DNA from: Achromobacter sp. AONIH1
GTDB lineage: Bacteria; Pseudomonadota; Gammaproteobacteria; Burkholderiales; Burkholderiaceae_B
Direction: 5' to 3'
Length of the DNA stretch: 64,000 nucleotides
Assembly: GCF_002902905.1 (NCBI RefSeq)
Contig: NZ_CP026124.1
Location: 3,224,001-3,288,000, forward strand
The translations under genes were made by a program, and so were the position numbers. Positions within the stretch are counted from its first letter, which is position 1; every line of letters starts with the position of its first letter. Shown in pieces: positions 16,939 to 28,355 of this stretch. The notes beneath the pieces are model-generated. The model did not search any database, had not been told where the DNA came from, and saw only the letters and a list, made by a program, of their open reading frames with translations.

Positions 16939-19236
16939 ATGATGACTATTCATAATCTGGGGTTCCCCCGCATTGGCGCCCATCGTGAACTGAAGCGCGC
17001 GGTCGAGGCCTACTGGGCCGGCAAGCAGACCGCCGAAGCACTGGAACAGACCGGCCGCGAGTTGCGCGCCCGCCACTGGCAGCTGCAGGCCGCCAACGGC
17101 CTGGCCTTCGTGCCGGTCGGCGATTTCGCCTGGTATGACCAGATCCTGGAATGGACCACGCTGCTGGGCGCCGTGCCCGCGCGCTTCGGCCAGAAGGACA
17201 ACGAATCCGTGTCGCTGGACACGCTGTTCCGCATGGGCCGCGGCCGCGCGCCCAGCGGCAAGCCCGCCGCCGCCTGCGAAATGACCAAGTGGTTCGACAC
17301 CAACTACCACTACATCGTCCCCGAGCTGACGCCGGGCCAGACCTTCCGCATCGCCCGCGAATCGCTGTTCGAGCAGATCAAGGAGGCGCAGGCGCTGGGC
17401 CTGGCCGTCAAGCCCGTGATCCCGGGTCCGCTGACCTGGCTGTACCTGGGCAAGGGCGATGCCTATGCCGACGGGGCCGCCGACGCCGGCAAGCTCAAGC
17501 TGCTGGAAAACCTGCTGCCGGTCTACCAGGCCGTGCTGGCCCGTTGCGCCCAGCAGGGCGTGCAATGGGCGCAGATCGACGAGCCCATCCTGGCGCTGGA
17601 CCTGCCGCAAGCCTGGCGCGACGCGTTCAAGCAGGTTTACGCCGCGCTGTCGTCCAGCCCGCTGAAGCTGCTGGTCGCGACCTACTTCGACGGTCTGAAG
17701 GACAACCTGCCCACCGCGCTGGCCCTGCCTGTGGCCGGCCTGCACGTGGACCTGGTGCGCGCGCCGGAACAGCTGGCCGAGGTCGTTGCCGGCCTGCGCG
17801 CCGACCAGGTGCTGTCGGCGGGCGTGATCAACGGCCGCAACATCTGGCGCACCGACCTGGATGCCGCCGCCGCGATGCTGGCACCGATCAAAAAGCAGCT
17901 GGGCGAGCGCCTGTGGCTGGCGCCGTCGTGCTCGCTGCTGCATGTGCCTGTGGACCTGGACAATGAAACCGAACTCGATGCCGAGTTGAAGAGCTGGCTG
18001 TCCTTCGCCGCGCAGAAGCTGCAGGAACTGAACCTGCTGGGCCGCGCGCTGGACGGCGCCACCGATGCCGCCACCCAGGACGCGCTGGGCAGGCAGCGCG
18101 CCGCGCTGGCCGCGCGCCGTTCCTCGACCCGCATCCACAACCCGGCCGTGGCCGCCCGCATGGCCGCCGCCGGTGGCGTGTCGCGCGACCGCGCCCCCTT
18201 CGCCGGCCGTATCGCGCGCCAGCAGGAAGAGCTGGGCCTGCCCGCCTATCCCACCACCACCATCGGTTCCTTTCCGCAGACCGCCGAAATCCGCGCGCTG
18301 CGCCGCGACTGGAAATCCGGCGCGCTGACCGACTCGGCCTACGAGACCGCGATCCGCAAGGAAATCGAGGAAGTCATCCGCTTCCAGGAAAAGGTCGGCC
18401 TGGACGTGCTGGTGCACGGCGAACCCGAGCGCAACGACATGGTGGAGTACTTCGGCGAGCTGCTGGCCGGCTTCGCCTTCACCAGGAATGGCTGGGTGCA
18501 GAGCTACGGCTCGCGCTGCGTCAAGCCGCCGGTCATCTTCGGCGATGTGGCCCGTCCCGCGCCGATGACGGTGGGCTGGTCGTCCTACGCGCAGTCGCTG
18601 ACCGACAAGCCGGTCAAGGGCATGTTGACCGGACCGGTCACGATCCTGCAGTGGTCCTTCGTGCGCGACGACCAGCCGCGCGAACAGACCTGCCGCCAGC
18701 TGGCGCTGGCGCTGCGCGACGAAGTGGTGGACCTGGAAGCCGCCGGCATCAGCGTGATCCAGATCGACGAGCCCGCCATCCGCGAAGGCCTGCCGCTGCG
18801 CCGCGCCGACTGGCAGGCCTATCTGGACTGGGCCGTGGACTGCTTCCGCCTGTCGACCGCCGGCGTGCGCGACGAGACGCAGATCCACACGCATATGTGC
18901 TATTCGGAGTTCAACGACATCATCGAATCCATCGCCGCCATGGATGCCGACGTCATTACCATCGAGACCTCGCGTTCCAACATGGAACTGCTCAAGGCTT
19001 TCGAGGACTTCCGCTATCCGAACGACATCGGCCCGGGCGTATACGACATCCACTCGCCCAACGTGCCTGAAGTCGACTGGATGGTGGGCCTGATGCAGAA
19101 GGCGGCCGCGCGCCTGCCCAAGGAGCGGCTGTGGGTCAACCCTGACTGCGGCCTGAAGACCCGCGCGTGGCCCGAGACCGAGGCCGCGCTGATCGGCATG
19201 GTGCAGGCCGCCCGCGCACTGCGCGAAGCCGCCTGA
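16939..19236 (+). CDS. metE: Cobalamin-independent methionine synthase
   Basis: The 765-aa MetE transfers a methyl group from 5-methyl-THF polyglutamate to homocysteine. The N-terminal half starts [16 protein letters not shown]. The C-terminal catalytic half has [15 protein letters not shown], the zinc ligand region [11 protein letters not shown] and the final [10 protein letters not shown] cysteine. E. coli MetE has 753 aa, so this is full length. A TTG at 16918 is also in frame; I prefer the ATG at 16939. No cobalamin riboswitch is visible in the 210-base upstream region; control is likely by divergent MetR. Confidence 0.97.
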   Translation: MMTIHNLGFPRIGAHRELKRAVEAYWAGKQTAEALEQTGRELRARHWQLQAANGLAFVPVGDFAWYDQILEWTTLLGAVPARFGQKDNESVSLDTLFRMGRGRAPSGKPAAACEMTKWFDTNYHYIVPELTPGQTFRIARESLFEQIKEAQALGLAVKPVIPGPLTWLYLGKGDAYADGAADAGKLKLLENLLPVYQAVLARCAQQGVQWAQIDEPILALDLPQAWRDAFKQVYAALSSSPLKLLVATYFDGLKDNLPTALALPVAGLHVDLVRAPEQLAEVVAGLRADQVLSAGVINGRNIWRTDLDAAAAMLAPIKKQLGERLWLAPSCSLLHVPVDLDNETELDAELKSWLSFAAQKLQELNLLGRALDGATDAATQDALGRQRAALAARRSSTRIHNPAVAARMAAAGGVSRDRAPFAGRIARQQEELGLPAYPTTTIGSFPQTAEIRALRRDWKSGALTDSAYETAIRKEIEEVIRFQEKVGLDVLVHGEPERNDMVEYFGELLAGFAFTRNGWVQSYGSRCVKPPVIFGDVARPAPMTVGWSSYAQSLTDKPVKGMLTGPVTILQWSFVRDDQPREQTCRQLALALRDEVVDLEAAGISVIQIDEPAIREGLPLRRADWQAYLDWAVDCFRLSTAGVRDETQIHTHMCYSEFNDIIESIAAMDADVITIETSRSNMELLKAFEDFRYPNDIGPGVYDIHSPNVPEVDWMVGLMQKAAARLPKERLWVNPDCGLKTRAWPETEAALIGMVQAARALREAA

Positions 19237-19282
19237 ACAAGCCGGCGGCCGGCGCGGCCGGCAACGCCCGTCCCCGGCTTGG

Positions 19283-19318
19283 CCCGCGCCTGCGATGCAT
19301 GCGCGGGTTTTTGTTTTT
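19283..19318 (+). terminator. Intrinsic terminator of metE
   Basis: CCCGCGC / GCGCGGG stem with an 11-base loop followed by TTTTTGTTTTT. Confidence 0.75.
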
Positions 19319-19491
19319 CGGGGTATGCCCGCGTGAAATTGGCGTGAAGCCGCCGGCGCGCGGACGCCCGCGCGGCATGGGCACAACGCGCGCGACCTCT
19401 TTGCGATGTTTTTGTGCGCGGCCCTTGAACGAATTCCGCTGGTATGGGTCAATAAGCGAAAAATCCCCTTTGCCGGATTGTCGCCTTACCT

Positions 19492-22400
19492 ATGATTCTC
19501 CATGGCTCTGACCGGCCGGATCTGCTGATCGCGGAAACGCTGCCGGATATTCTCGAAGCCACGATCCTGCGTCATCCCGACGCCGTCGCCATCCATTGGC
19601 AGGATCAGTCCATCACCTACGAAACGCTGGGCCGGCGCGCCGACCTGGCCGCGCACCACCTGATCGAGGCGGGCGTGCGGCCGGGCGATATCGTCGGCCT
19701 GTGCCTGCCGCGCGGGGACGAGCTGCTGCTGATGCAGGCCGCCATCGCCAAGGCCGGCGCGGCCTGGCTGCCGTTCGAATCCGATACCCCGCCCGAGCGC
19801 ATGCAGGCCTGCCTGCAGGACGCCGGCGCGCAGTACATCGTCGCCGGCGGCGAGGTCCAGCTCGACGGCATCGCCACCTGTACGCCCTGGCAGCTGTCGC
19901 AGCCGGCGGCCGGCTCGGCGCCGCTGCGCCGGCGTGCAGGGCTGCTGCCCGAGCATCCGGCCTACGTCATCTACACCTCCGGTTCCACTGGCAAGCCCAA
20001 GGGCGTGCCCATCACCCAGGCCAGCATCTGCCACTTCCTGCGCAGCGAGAACGAAGTGCTGGGCGTGCGCCACGGCGACAAGGTCTACCAGGGCTTTTCG
20101 GTGGCCTTCGACATGTCGTTCGAGGAAATCTGGATCAGCTACCTGGTCGGCGCCTCGCTCTGGGTCGCGCCCAAGATGCTGACCACCGACCCCGAAGGAC
20201 TGCCCGAGGCGCTGGCGCGCGAGGGCGTGACGGTGCTGCACGCCGTGCCCACGCTGCTGGCCCTGTTCAGCCGCGACGTGCCCAGCCTGCGCATCATCAA
20301 CCTGGGCGGCGAGATGTGCCCGGAGTTCCTGGCGGCGCGCTGGGCCGCGCCGGGCCGGCGCATGTACAACACCTACGGCCCCACCGAGACCACGGTGTCG
20401 GCCAGCCTGGCCGAGCTGTTGCCCGGTCAGCCCGTCACCATCGGCACGCCGCTGCCCAACTACGGCATGCTGATACGCGGCGAGGACGGCGCAGTGCTGC
20501 CGCAAGGGCAGGTGGGCGAGCTGTGCATCACCGGGCCGGGCGTGGCGGGCGGCTACCTGGGGCGGCCCGAGCTGACGGCCGAGAAGTTCCTGGCCAATCC
20601 GCGTCCGCGCGGCGAGCACGATACGCGCATGTACCGCAGCGGCGACCTGGCGCGCATCGACGAGCAGGGCCAGATCCAGTGCCTGGGCCGCAGCGACGAC
20701 CAGGTGAAGGTGCGCGGCTTTCGCGTCGAGCTGGGCGAGATCGAGGCGGCGCTCTATCGCCAGCCGGGCGTGGGCGCGGCCGCCGTCGTGCTGCGCGATC
20801 TGGCCGGCATCGAACAGCTGGTGGCCTTCCTGGCGCCCGAGGGCGAGGCGCGGCCCGATCCGCATGCCCTGCGCGCGGGCCTGGCGCAGGAACTGCCGGC
20901 TTATATGATCCCGGCGCGTTTCGAACTGGTGGCCGAGGTGCCGCGCCTGACGTCCGGCAAGATCGACCGCAAGGCGCTCAAGGCGCGCGAGCTGGCCACG
21001 GCGGCCGAACCCAGCGGCGAGGACGACCTGCCCGCCACCGCCGGCGAGCAGGCGCTGTTCGAGGCGCTGCGTCCGCTGTTCCCCGGCCAGCCGCTGCGCC
21101 TGGCGAGCGATTTCTTCCGTGACCTGGGCGGCCATTCCCTGCTGGCCGCGCGGCTGGTGTCCTCGCTGCGCAAGCATCCGCATTTTTCCGCGCTGACCAT
21201 GCACGAGCTGTACCAGCATTCCACGCTGGCGGCGCTGGCGGGGCGGCTGGACGCGCTGGCGGCCGAGGCGGCAGTGGCCGGCGCCGGCGCGGCGCGCGAG
21301 GCGGTGCCCGAACGCGCGCCCGAGTGGCGGCGCTGGGCTTGCGGCCTGGCGCAGTTGGCGGCGCTGCCCATCCTGATCGGCGTGCGCATGCTGATCTGGC
21401 TGACGCCGTTCTTCACCTATCACTACTTCACCGGCGACGAGGGCGATTCGGTCTGGCTCGCGGTGACGCTGTCGATCAGCAGCTACCTGGCCTGCAACCT
21501 GCTCAGCTTCGGCGTGGCCGTGGCTGGCAAGTGGGGCATCCTGGGCCGGCTCAAGGCCGGCCGCTATCCGCTGTATGGCTGGATGTTCTATCGCTGGTGG
21601 CTGGTCGACCGCATCATGGACATCCCGCCGGCGCACCTGCTGGCCGGCTCGCCGCTGCAGGCCTGGTACCTGCGCGCGCTGGGCGCGCGGATCGGGCAGG
21701 ACACCGCCATCAGCCGCATCTCGGTGCGGGCTCCGGACCTGCTGTCCGTGGGCGACGGCGCCAGCATTGGCGCGGCGGTGAACCTTGAGAACTTCGAGGT
21801 GCGCGGCGGCGTCTGGGAGGTGTCGCCGATCCGCGTCGGCGCCAATGCATACATCGGTTCCTACGCGGTGCTGCAAGGCGATGTCGAGATGGGCGACGAG
21901 GCGCGCCTGGACGGCCTGTCGTCGCTGGCGCGCGGCGCGCGCATTCCCGCCGGGCAGATCTGGAGCGGCGCGCCCGCGCGTCGCGATCCGCAGGCGCGCG
22001 CTCCCGAGCTGCCGCCCAGGCCCGAGCGCCACGGCCGCTGGCGGCGCCTGGACATGCTGGCCTATGCGCTGGGCGGCGCGGCCATCGCCGGCCTGTTCTT
22101 CATGCCGGTGTTCCCCAGCTTCGTGCTGATCGACTGGATCGACGCGCGCTGGCTGGACCTGATGGGCGCGCGCGCGTCCTGGCCCTATGCCTTCCTCTGC
22201 TACCTGTTGCTGGCGCTGCCGGCCAGCGCGCTGCTGCTGATGCTGACCATCCTGGTCTCGGCCCTGCTGCGCTGGGCGCTGCTGCCGCGCCTGAGCGGCG
22301 GACGCTGGCCGGTCTATGGCCAGATCTATCTGCGGCGCTGGCTGACCAACCAGATCCAGGAATCCAGCCTGAGCGTGCTGCACGGGCTGTACGCCTCGAT

Positions 22401-23472
22401 CTACGCCGGCACCTGGTACCGCCTGCTGGGCGCCAAGGTCGGCCCTGGCACCGAGATCTCGACCGCCATGGGCATCGTGCCGGACATGCTGACGCTGGGC
22501 CGCGACAGCTTCATCGCCGACGGCGTGATGCTGGGCGACGAGGAAGTCGACCGGGGCTGGATGACCATGCGCCCGACGGTGATCGGCAACCGCAGCTTCG
22601 TCGGCAACGGCGCCTACGTGCCGGACGGCTCCGAGCTGCCCGACGACGTGCTGATCGGCGTGCAGAGCCGCGCCCCAGCCAATGCCCGCATGGCCAGCGG
22701 CCAGACCTGGCTGGGCAATCCGCCGCTGGCCCTGCCTGCACGCGAGCAGACCGCCGGCTTTCCCGAGCACCTGACCTTCCGCCCCAGCCTGGGCCGCAAG
22801 CTGGCGCGCGGCGCGGTCGAGGGCATGCGCATGATCCTGCCGCTGGCGGTGGTCATCGCCGTGGGCTATCTGACGGTGATGAAAGTGATCCCGATGGCGG
22901 TCAAGCACGGCTTCGTCGCCGCTTTCGACGAGCTGATGCTGGCTGGCGTGCTGTACGGCATCGGCGCCTTCCTGTTCCTGGTGCTGCTCAAATGGACGCT
23001 GATCGGCCGCTACCGGCCGCGCGCCGAGCCGATGTGGACGCCCTTCGTCTGGAAGAGCGAGGCCGTGACCAGCCTGTACGAGTCCATCGCGGTGCCGAAC
23101 TTCTTCAATTTCCTGCGCGCCACGCCCTGGCTGCCGCTGGCGCTGCGCTGCATGGGCGCGCGCATCGGCAAGCGCGTCTTCATGGACACCACCGACGTCA
23201 CCGAGTACGACTGCGTGGCCATCGGCGACGACGCCGTGCTGCACGCCTGGTCCGGCCCGCAGACCCATCTGTTCGAGGATCGGGTCATGAAGATCGGCCA
23301 GGTCCGGATCGGGGCCGGGGTCAGCGTCGGGCCCCGCACCACCATTCTTTACGATACGCGGGTGGAGCAGGGCGCCGTGCTGGGGCCGCTGACGCTGGTA
23401 CTCAAGGGCGAGACCATCCCGGCCGGCCAGGCCTGGATGGGCAGTCCGGCCACCCCGTGGACGGGGCGCTGA
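19492..23472 (+). CDS. Pls/PosA-type single-module NRPS-like membrane synthetase
   Basis: The 1326-aa protein starts with a full adenylation domain (residues 1-510): A3 YTSGSTGKPKG at about 161, the A5 motif NTYGPTETT, A8 about 398-418 and the A10 Lys490 (TSGKIDRK). A carrier domain follows (LGGHSLLAARL, phosphopantetheine Ser549). The rest is not a classical condensation domain. It alternates transmembrane helices (about 614-640, 855-885, 899-930, 1112-1137, 1147-1173) with three hexapeptide left-handed beta-helix segments (about 725-830, 978-1060, 1220-1326). This layout matches the Pls (epsilon-polylysine synthetase) family. It probably activates one amino acid and joins it at the membrane. 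It stands alone, with no thioesterase or PPTase nearby. Substrate unknown. Confidence 0.85.
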   Translation: MILHGSDRPDLLIAETLPDILEATILRHPDAVAIHWQDQSITYETLGRRADLAAHHLIEAGVRPGDIVGLCLPRGDELLLMQAAIAKAGAAWLPFESDTPPERMQACLQDAGAQYIVAGGEVQLDGIATCTPWQLSQPAAGSAPLRRRAGLLPEHPAYVIYTSGSTGKPKGVPITQASICHFLRSENEVLGVRHGDKVYQGFSVAFDMSFEEIWISYLVGASLWVAPKMLTTDPEGLPEALAREGVTVLHAVPTLLALFSRDVPSLRIINLGGEMCPEFLAARWAAPGRRMYNTYGPTETTVSASLAELLPGQPVTIGTPLPNYGMLIRGEDGAVLPQGQVGELCITGPGVAGGYLGRPELTAEKFLANPRPRGEHDTRMYRSGDLARIDEQGQIQCLGRSDDQVKVRGFRVELGEIEAALYRQPGVGAAAVVLRDLAGIEQLVAFLAPEGEARPDPHALRAGLAQELPAYMIPARFELVAEVPRLTSGKIDRKALKARELATAAEPSGEDDLPATAGEQALFEALRPLFPGQPLRLASDFFRDLGGHSLLAARLVSSLRKHPHFSALTMHELYQHSTLAALAGRLDALAAEAAVAGAGAAREAVPERAPEWRRWACGLAQLAALPILIGVRMLIWLTPFFTYHYFTGDEGDSVWLAVTLSISSYLACNLLSFGVAVAGKWGILGRLKAGRYPLYGWMFYRWWLVDRIMDIPPAHLLAGSPLQAWYLRALGARIGQDTAISRISVRAPDLLSVGDGASIGAAVNLENFEVRGGVWEVSPIRVGANAYIGSYAVLQGDVEMGDEARLDGLSSLARGARIPAGQIWSGAPARRDPQARAPELPPRPERHGRWRRLDMLAYALGGAAIAGLFFMPVFPSFVLIDWIDARWLDLMGARASWPYAFLCYLLLALPASALLLMLTILVSALLRWALLPRLSGGRWPVYGQIYLRRWLTNQIQESSLSVLHGLYASIYAGTWYRLLGAKVGPGTEISTAMGIVPDMLTLGRDSFIADGVMLGDEEVDRGWMTMRPTVIGNRSFVGNGAYVPDGSELPDDVLIGVQSRAPANARMASGQTWLGNPPLALPAREQTAGFPEHLTFRPSLGRKLARGAVEGMRMILPLAVVIAVGYLTVMKVIPMAVKHGFVAAFDELMLAGVLYGIGAFLFLVLLKWTLIGRYRPRAEPMWTPFVWKSEAVTSLYESIAVPNFFNFLRATPWLPLALRCMGARIGKRVFMDTTDVTEYDCVAIGDDAVLHAWSGPQTHLFEDRVMKIGQVRIGAGVSVGPRTTILYDTRVEQGAVLGPLTLVLKGETIPAGQAWMGSPATPWTGR

Positions 23473-23512
23473 GGCCGGCAGAGTCGCCCGCAACCTGTCC
23501 CCGATCCTGGCG

Positions 23513-23537
23513 GCGGGGCCTTTGCGGCCCCGTTTCC
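23513..23537 (+). terminator. Possible terminator after the NRPS-like gene
   Basis: A GCGGGGCC-TTTG-CGGCCCCG type hairpin is followed only by TTTCCCCC, so termination would be weak. Confidence 0.4.
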
Positions 23538-23663
23538 CCCTGCCGTCAGTGGGGGCGGGGGGGCTTGAGCGGGGGCCGCCTGCGCTATACTTTGAAGGTT
23601 TTGTTGCCGCGCACAAGTTTTTCCACGCCGTGCGCCGGCCATCTTCGCCCCGCAGGCCCCAGC

Positions 23664-24266
23664 ATGCCCTTGCCACCGCCGGATTACCCTCGCCAGCCGC
23701 TGCACACGCGTTCCATACGCGTGCAGTCCTATGCGCGCGACGGCGGCCTCTGGGATCTGGAAGCCGAGCTGATCGACGTCAAGGCGTACGATTTTCCCAA
23801 GCGCGACGGCGAAGTGTTCAAGGCCGGAGACCCCATCCATCACATGCACCTGCGCATCACCATCGATGGCGATTTCACCATCGTGGCGGCGCAGGCCGTC
23901 TATGACGCGGCCCCTTACGGCGGTCATTGCATGGCCATCGAACCCGCTTACACTGATCTGATCGGCATGAACCTGCTCAAGGGGTTTCGCCGCCAGGTCA
24001 AGGAGCGTTTCGGGCACGTGGCGGGCTGTACGCACATGACCGAGCTGTCGCAGGTGCTTCCCACCGCGGCGGTCCAGACCATGGCCAACCAGCGGCGGCA
24101 GGAAAGCAACCCCAACCGGCGTCCGTTCCAACTCGATGGCTGTCATGCCCTGCGCACCGACGGCCCCGTGGTGGCTGAGCACTATCCCAAGTGGTACACC
24201 GGGGATAGCGCTGAGGCATCCGCCGGTTCGGCCTCCGATTCACCTTCTTTTTCTCATACGTCCTGA
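23664..24266 (+). CDS. DUF2889 domain protein
   Basis: The 200-aa soluble protein has the DUF2889 layout: RSIRVQSYARDGGLWDLEAEL early, then HHMHLRITIDGDFTI, and a Cys/His-containing centre (FGHVAGCTHMTEL). The function of the family is not established. The frame is open far upstream into the NRPS gene region, but the ATG at 23664 gives the family N-terminus. It lies ten bases before sucC, a neighbourhood I associate with Bordetella-type genomes. Confidence 0.82.
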   Translation: MPLPPPDYPRQPLHTRSIRVQSYARDGGLWDLEAELIDVKAYDFPKRDGEVFKAGDPIHHMHLRITIDGDFTIVAAQAVYDAAPYGGHCMAIEPAYTDLIGMNLLKGFRRQVKERFGHVAGCTHMTELSQVLPTAAVQTMANQRRQESNPNRRPFQLDGCHALRTDGPVVAEHYPKWYTGDSAEASAGSASDSPSFSHTS

Positions 24267-24276
24267 CAGGTAACAC

Positions 24277-25437
<1,161 letters not shown>

Positions 25438-25451
25438 ATATTGCCCCCACG

Positions 25452-25515
25452 CCGCGCCCCTTCGTGGCTAGCTGCCCCCCAAGGGGGCGCTTTTTACCTT
25501 GGGGCGGCCCGGCGG
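25452..25515 (+). repeat. Intergenic repeat/hairpin between sucC and sucD
   Basis: GCCCCCC-AA-GGGGGCGC followed by five Ts, then a GGGGCGGCCCGGCGG segment. The composition resembles dispersed intergenic elements of Bordetella/Achromobacter. The hairpin with its short T tract could also lower expression of sucD relative to sucC. I see only this one copy of this type in the window. Confidence 0.5.
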
Positions 25516-25540
25516 TAAAAGTAATTCCAAGGATTTGCAA

Positions 25541-26422
<882 letters not shown>

Positions 26423-26447
26423 GCCACTTACAGTCGCGCGTAGAAAG

Positions 26448-26474
26448 AAAGCCCGCCTCGGCGGGCTTTTTTTC
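26448..26474 (+). terminator. Intrinsic terminator of sucCD
   Basis: AAAGCCCGC-CTCG-GCGGGCTTTTTTT, a perfect stem with a T tract, 26 bases after the sucD stop. Confidence 0.92.
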
Positions 26475-26701
26475 GTTCGCTCGCCGCATGAAAGGGCGCG
26501 CTGCCTAGGGAAATCCCCCGTTCAAACCGCGTTCGCCCAAACATACGGAAAGCTGAACGAAACTATAATGAAAGAAATCCTTTGCGTACCCAGCAAGAAT
26601 GCCGTCGGGCTCGCGCCAAGACGGTCAGTGCGCTCTGTTTGTCTACATTCATCCATTCATTTGGTTTGTCCTAGGGGGATCACGTCTAGGAAAGAGAGGG
26701 T

Positions 26702-27400
26702 ATGGAACTCAGTTCAGCGGCATTCTGGATAGCGCTGCTCCAGATCATTTGGGTCAACATCCTGCTGTCGGGCGACAACGCCGTGGTGATCGCGCTGGCC
26801 GCGCGCTCGCTGCCTGCGCAGCAGCAGAAAAAAGCGATCGTGATCGGCTCGGCCGCCGCGATCATCATGCGTATCGTGCTGACCCTGGTCGCCGCGAAAC
26901 TGCTGCTGTTGCCGTGGCTCAAGCTGATCGGCGCGCTGCTGCTGGTCTACATCGGCGTCTCGCTGCTGTTGCCGGAAGGCGAGGACGAGGGCGGCGGCCA
27001 TGCGCAAGGCAATCTGCTGACCGCGATCCGCACCATCATGATCGCCGACCTGGTGATGAGCCTGGACAACGTGGTGGCCGTGGCCGCCGCGGCCATGGGC
27101 GACACCACCTTGCTGGTGCTGGGCCTGGCCATCAGCATTCCGCTGGTCATCTTCGGCAGCACGCTGCTGCTCAAGGTCATCGAGCGCTTCCCGGTCATCG
27201 TCTGGGTGGGCGCCGCGCTGCTGGGCTTCATCGCGGGCGAGCTGCTGGTTGGCGATCCGGCGCTGCAGGAACCCGTGGCGCGCATCGACAGCGCGCTGGG
27301 CGTCACGCAGCACAGCTTCGAGCTGATGGCCGGCGTGCTGGGGGCGCTGCTGGTGCTGGCCATCGGCAAAATCATGTTGGCTCGGCGGAAAGCTGACTGA
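26702..27400 (+). CDS. TerC-family integral membrane protein (YjbE-type), copy 1
   Basis: A 232-aa protein with about seven transmembrane helices and both TerC signature motifs: LLSGDNAVVIALAARSLP near the N-terminus and IADLVMSLDNVVAVAAAA in the middle. Their buried Asp-Asn pairs are expected to coordinate a metal. Family members export Mn2+ or act in metal insertion and tellurite resistance; the substrate here is unproven. A TATAAT at 26564-26569 suggests a roughly 130-base 5' leader. I could not recognise a yybP-ykoY manganese riboswitch in it. A paralogue follows. Confidence 0.88.
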   Translation: MELSSAAFWIALLQIIWVNILLSGDNAVVIALAARSLPAQQQKKAIVIGSAAAIIMRIVLTLVAAKLLLLPWLKLIGALLLVYIGVSLLLPEGEDEGGGHAQGNLLTAIRTIMIADLVMSLDNVVAVAAAAMGDTTLLVLGLAISIPLVIFGSTLLLKVIERFPVIVWVGAALLGFIAGELLVGDPALQEPVARIDSALGVTQHSFELMAGVLGALLVLAIGKIMLARRKAD

Positions 27401-27435
27401 AAGCTGAATTACAATAATCTGTTGTTTTGAATTTC

Positions 27436-27490
27436 CCCGCCGCGCGATCGACGCGGCGGGTTCAGCCGGACCGGGACCGGCTATTCTTTT
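27436..27490 (+). terminator. Tandem hairpins between the two TerC genes
   Basis: A 9-bp stem (CCCGCCGCG / CGCGGCGGG, 27436-27460) is followed by AGCCGG / CCGGCT (27464-27482) and then ATTCTTTT. It may be a partial terminator or an RNA stabiliser before the second gene. Confidence 0.5.
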
Positions 27491-27520
27491 GTGTGCAAAT
27501 AATGCCTTCGGGGGTTCAAA

Positions 27521-28240
27521 GTGCTTGAGTTTTTCCAGACGCTGAGTTGGGCAGCGGTATTCCAGATCATCCTCATCGACATCCTGCTCGGCGGCGACAA
27601 CGCCGTGGTCATCGCGCTGGCGTGCCGCAACCTGGAACCCAAGCAACGCATGCAGGGCATCCTGTGGGGCACCGCGGGCGCCATCATCCTGCGCGTCGTG
27701 CTGATCGCCTTCGCCCTCACGCTGCTGGCCGTTCCCTTCCTGAAGGTCGTCGGCGGCCTGCTGCTGGTCTGGATCGGCGTCAAGCTGCTGGTCCCCGAGG
27801 ATGACGCGCATGGCAACATCAAGGGCGGCACCTCCATCGCCGCCGCCGTCAAGACCATCATCATCGCGGATTTCGTGATGAGCCTGGACAACGTCATCGC
27901 CATCGCCGGCGCCGCCCAGAACGCGCACGCCGACCACCAGATCGGCCTGGTCGTGTTCGGCCTGATCGTCAGCGTGCCCATCATCATCTGGGGCAGCACC
28001 CTGGTGCTCAAGCTCATCGACCGCTATCCGCTGGTCGTCACTTTCGGCGCCGCGCTGCTGGGCTGGATCGCCGGCGGCATGCTGATCACGGACGTGGTTG
28101 TCGTGAATCAATTCGGCGAGCAGCCGACTGCGGTTAAAATTGCGGCTGAAATCATCGGCGCGCTGGTCGTGGTCGGCCTCGGCCGCTGGCTGGCCAGCCG
28201 CAAAACCGCAAGCAAGGAATCCGCACATGAGTCTGCGTAG
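27521..28240 (+). CDS. TerC-family integral membrane protein, copy 2
   Basis: The 239-aa paralogue of the preceding protein has the same two signatures (LLGGDNAVVIALACRNLE and IADFVMSLDNVIAIAGAA) and about seven transmembrane helices. The two are similar along their whole length, consistent with an old tandem duplication. It starts at a GTG. Its end overlaps a 40-codon gene by 14 bases. Probably metal efflux, by family. Confidence 0.88.
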   Translation: MLEFFQTLSWAAVFQIILIDILLGGDNAVVIALACRNLEPKQRMQGILWGTAGAIILRVVLIAFALTLLAVPFLKVVGGLLLVWIGVKLLVPEDDAHGNIKGGTSIAAAVKTIIIADFVMSLDNVIAIAGAAQNAHADHQIGLVVFGLIVSVPIIIWGSTLVLKLIDRYPLVVTFGAALLGWIAGGMLITDVVVVNQFGEQPTAVKIAAEIIGALVVVGLGRWLASRKTASKESAHESA

Positions 28241-28349
28241 GACTGTCGACCCCCAGCAATCCGAATCGGGCCTGAGCCTGCTTCAGGGCCTGTTCGTGCT
28301 GGCCATCATCGGCGTGGTTGCGACGGTCATCGTCTCCAACTTCGTTTGA
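28227..28349 (+). CDS. 40-aa membrane microprotein with pilin-like N-terminal motif
   Basis: The ATG at 28227 lies inside the end of the second TerC gene and the frame closes at 28349, six bases before hemC. The product has a polar N-terminus of about 14 residues, then GLSLLQGLFVLAIIGVVATV, one hydrophobic helix and a short tail. The pattern closely resembles a type IV prepilin processing site (G-FTLxE...AIIG) except that the invariant Glu+5 is Gln. There is no globular domain. Expression is likely because of its position; function unknown. Confidence 0.55.
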   Translation: MSLRRTVDPQQSESGLSLLQGLFVLAIIGVVATVIVSNFV

Positions 28350-28355
28350 TGACTC

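Noticed and set aside
16903..19452. Long minus-strand open frames opposite metE and opposite the NRPS-like gene (19486-23676)
   Set aside because: They are antisense shadows caused by high GC; the plus-strand genes carry full domain sets and the minus frames have no recognisable motifs.
26570..26701. yybP-ykoY manganese riboswitch before the first TerC gene
   Set aside because: The conserved loop sequences of that riboswitch are not visible in the leader.
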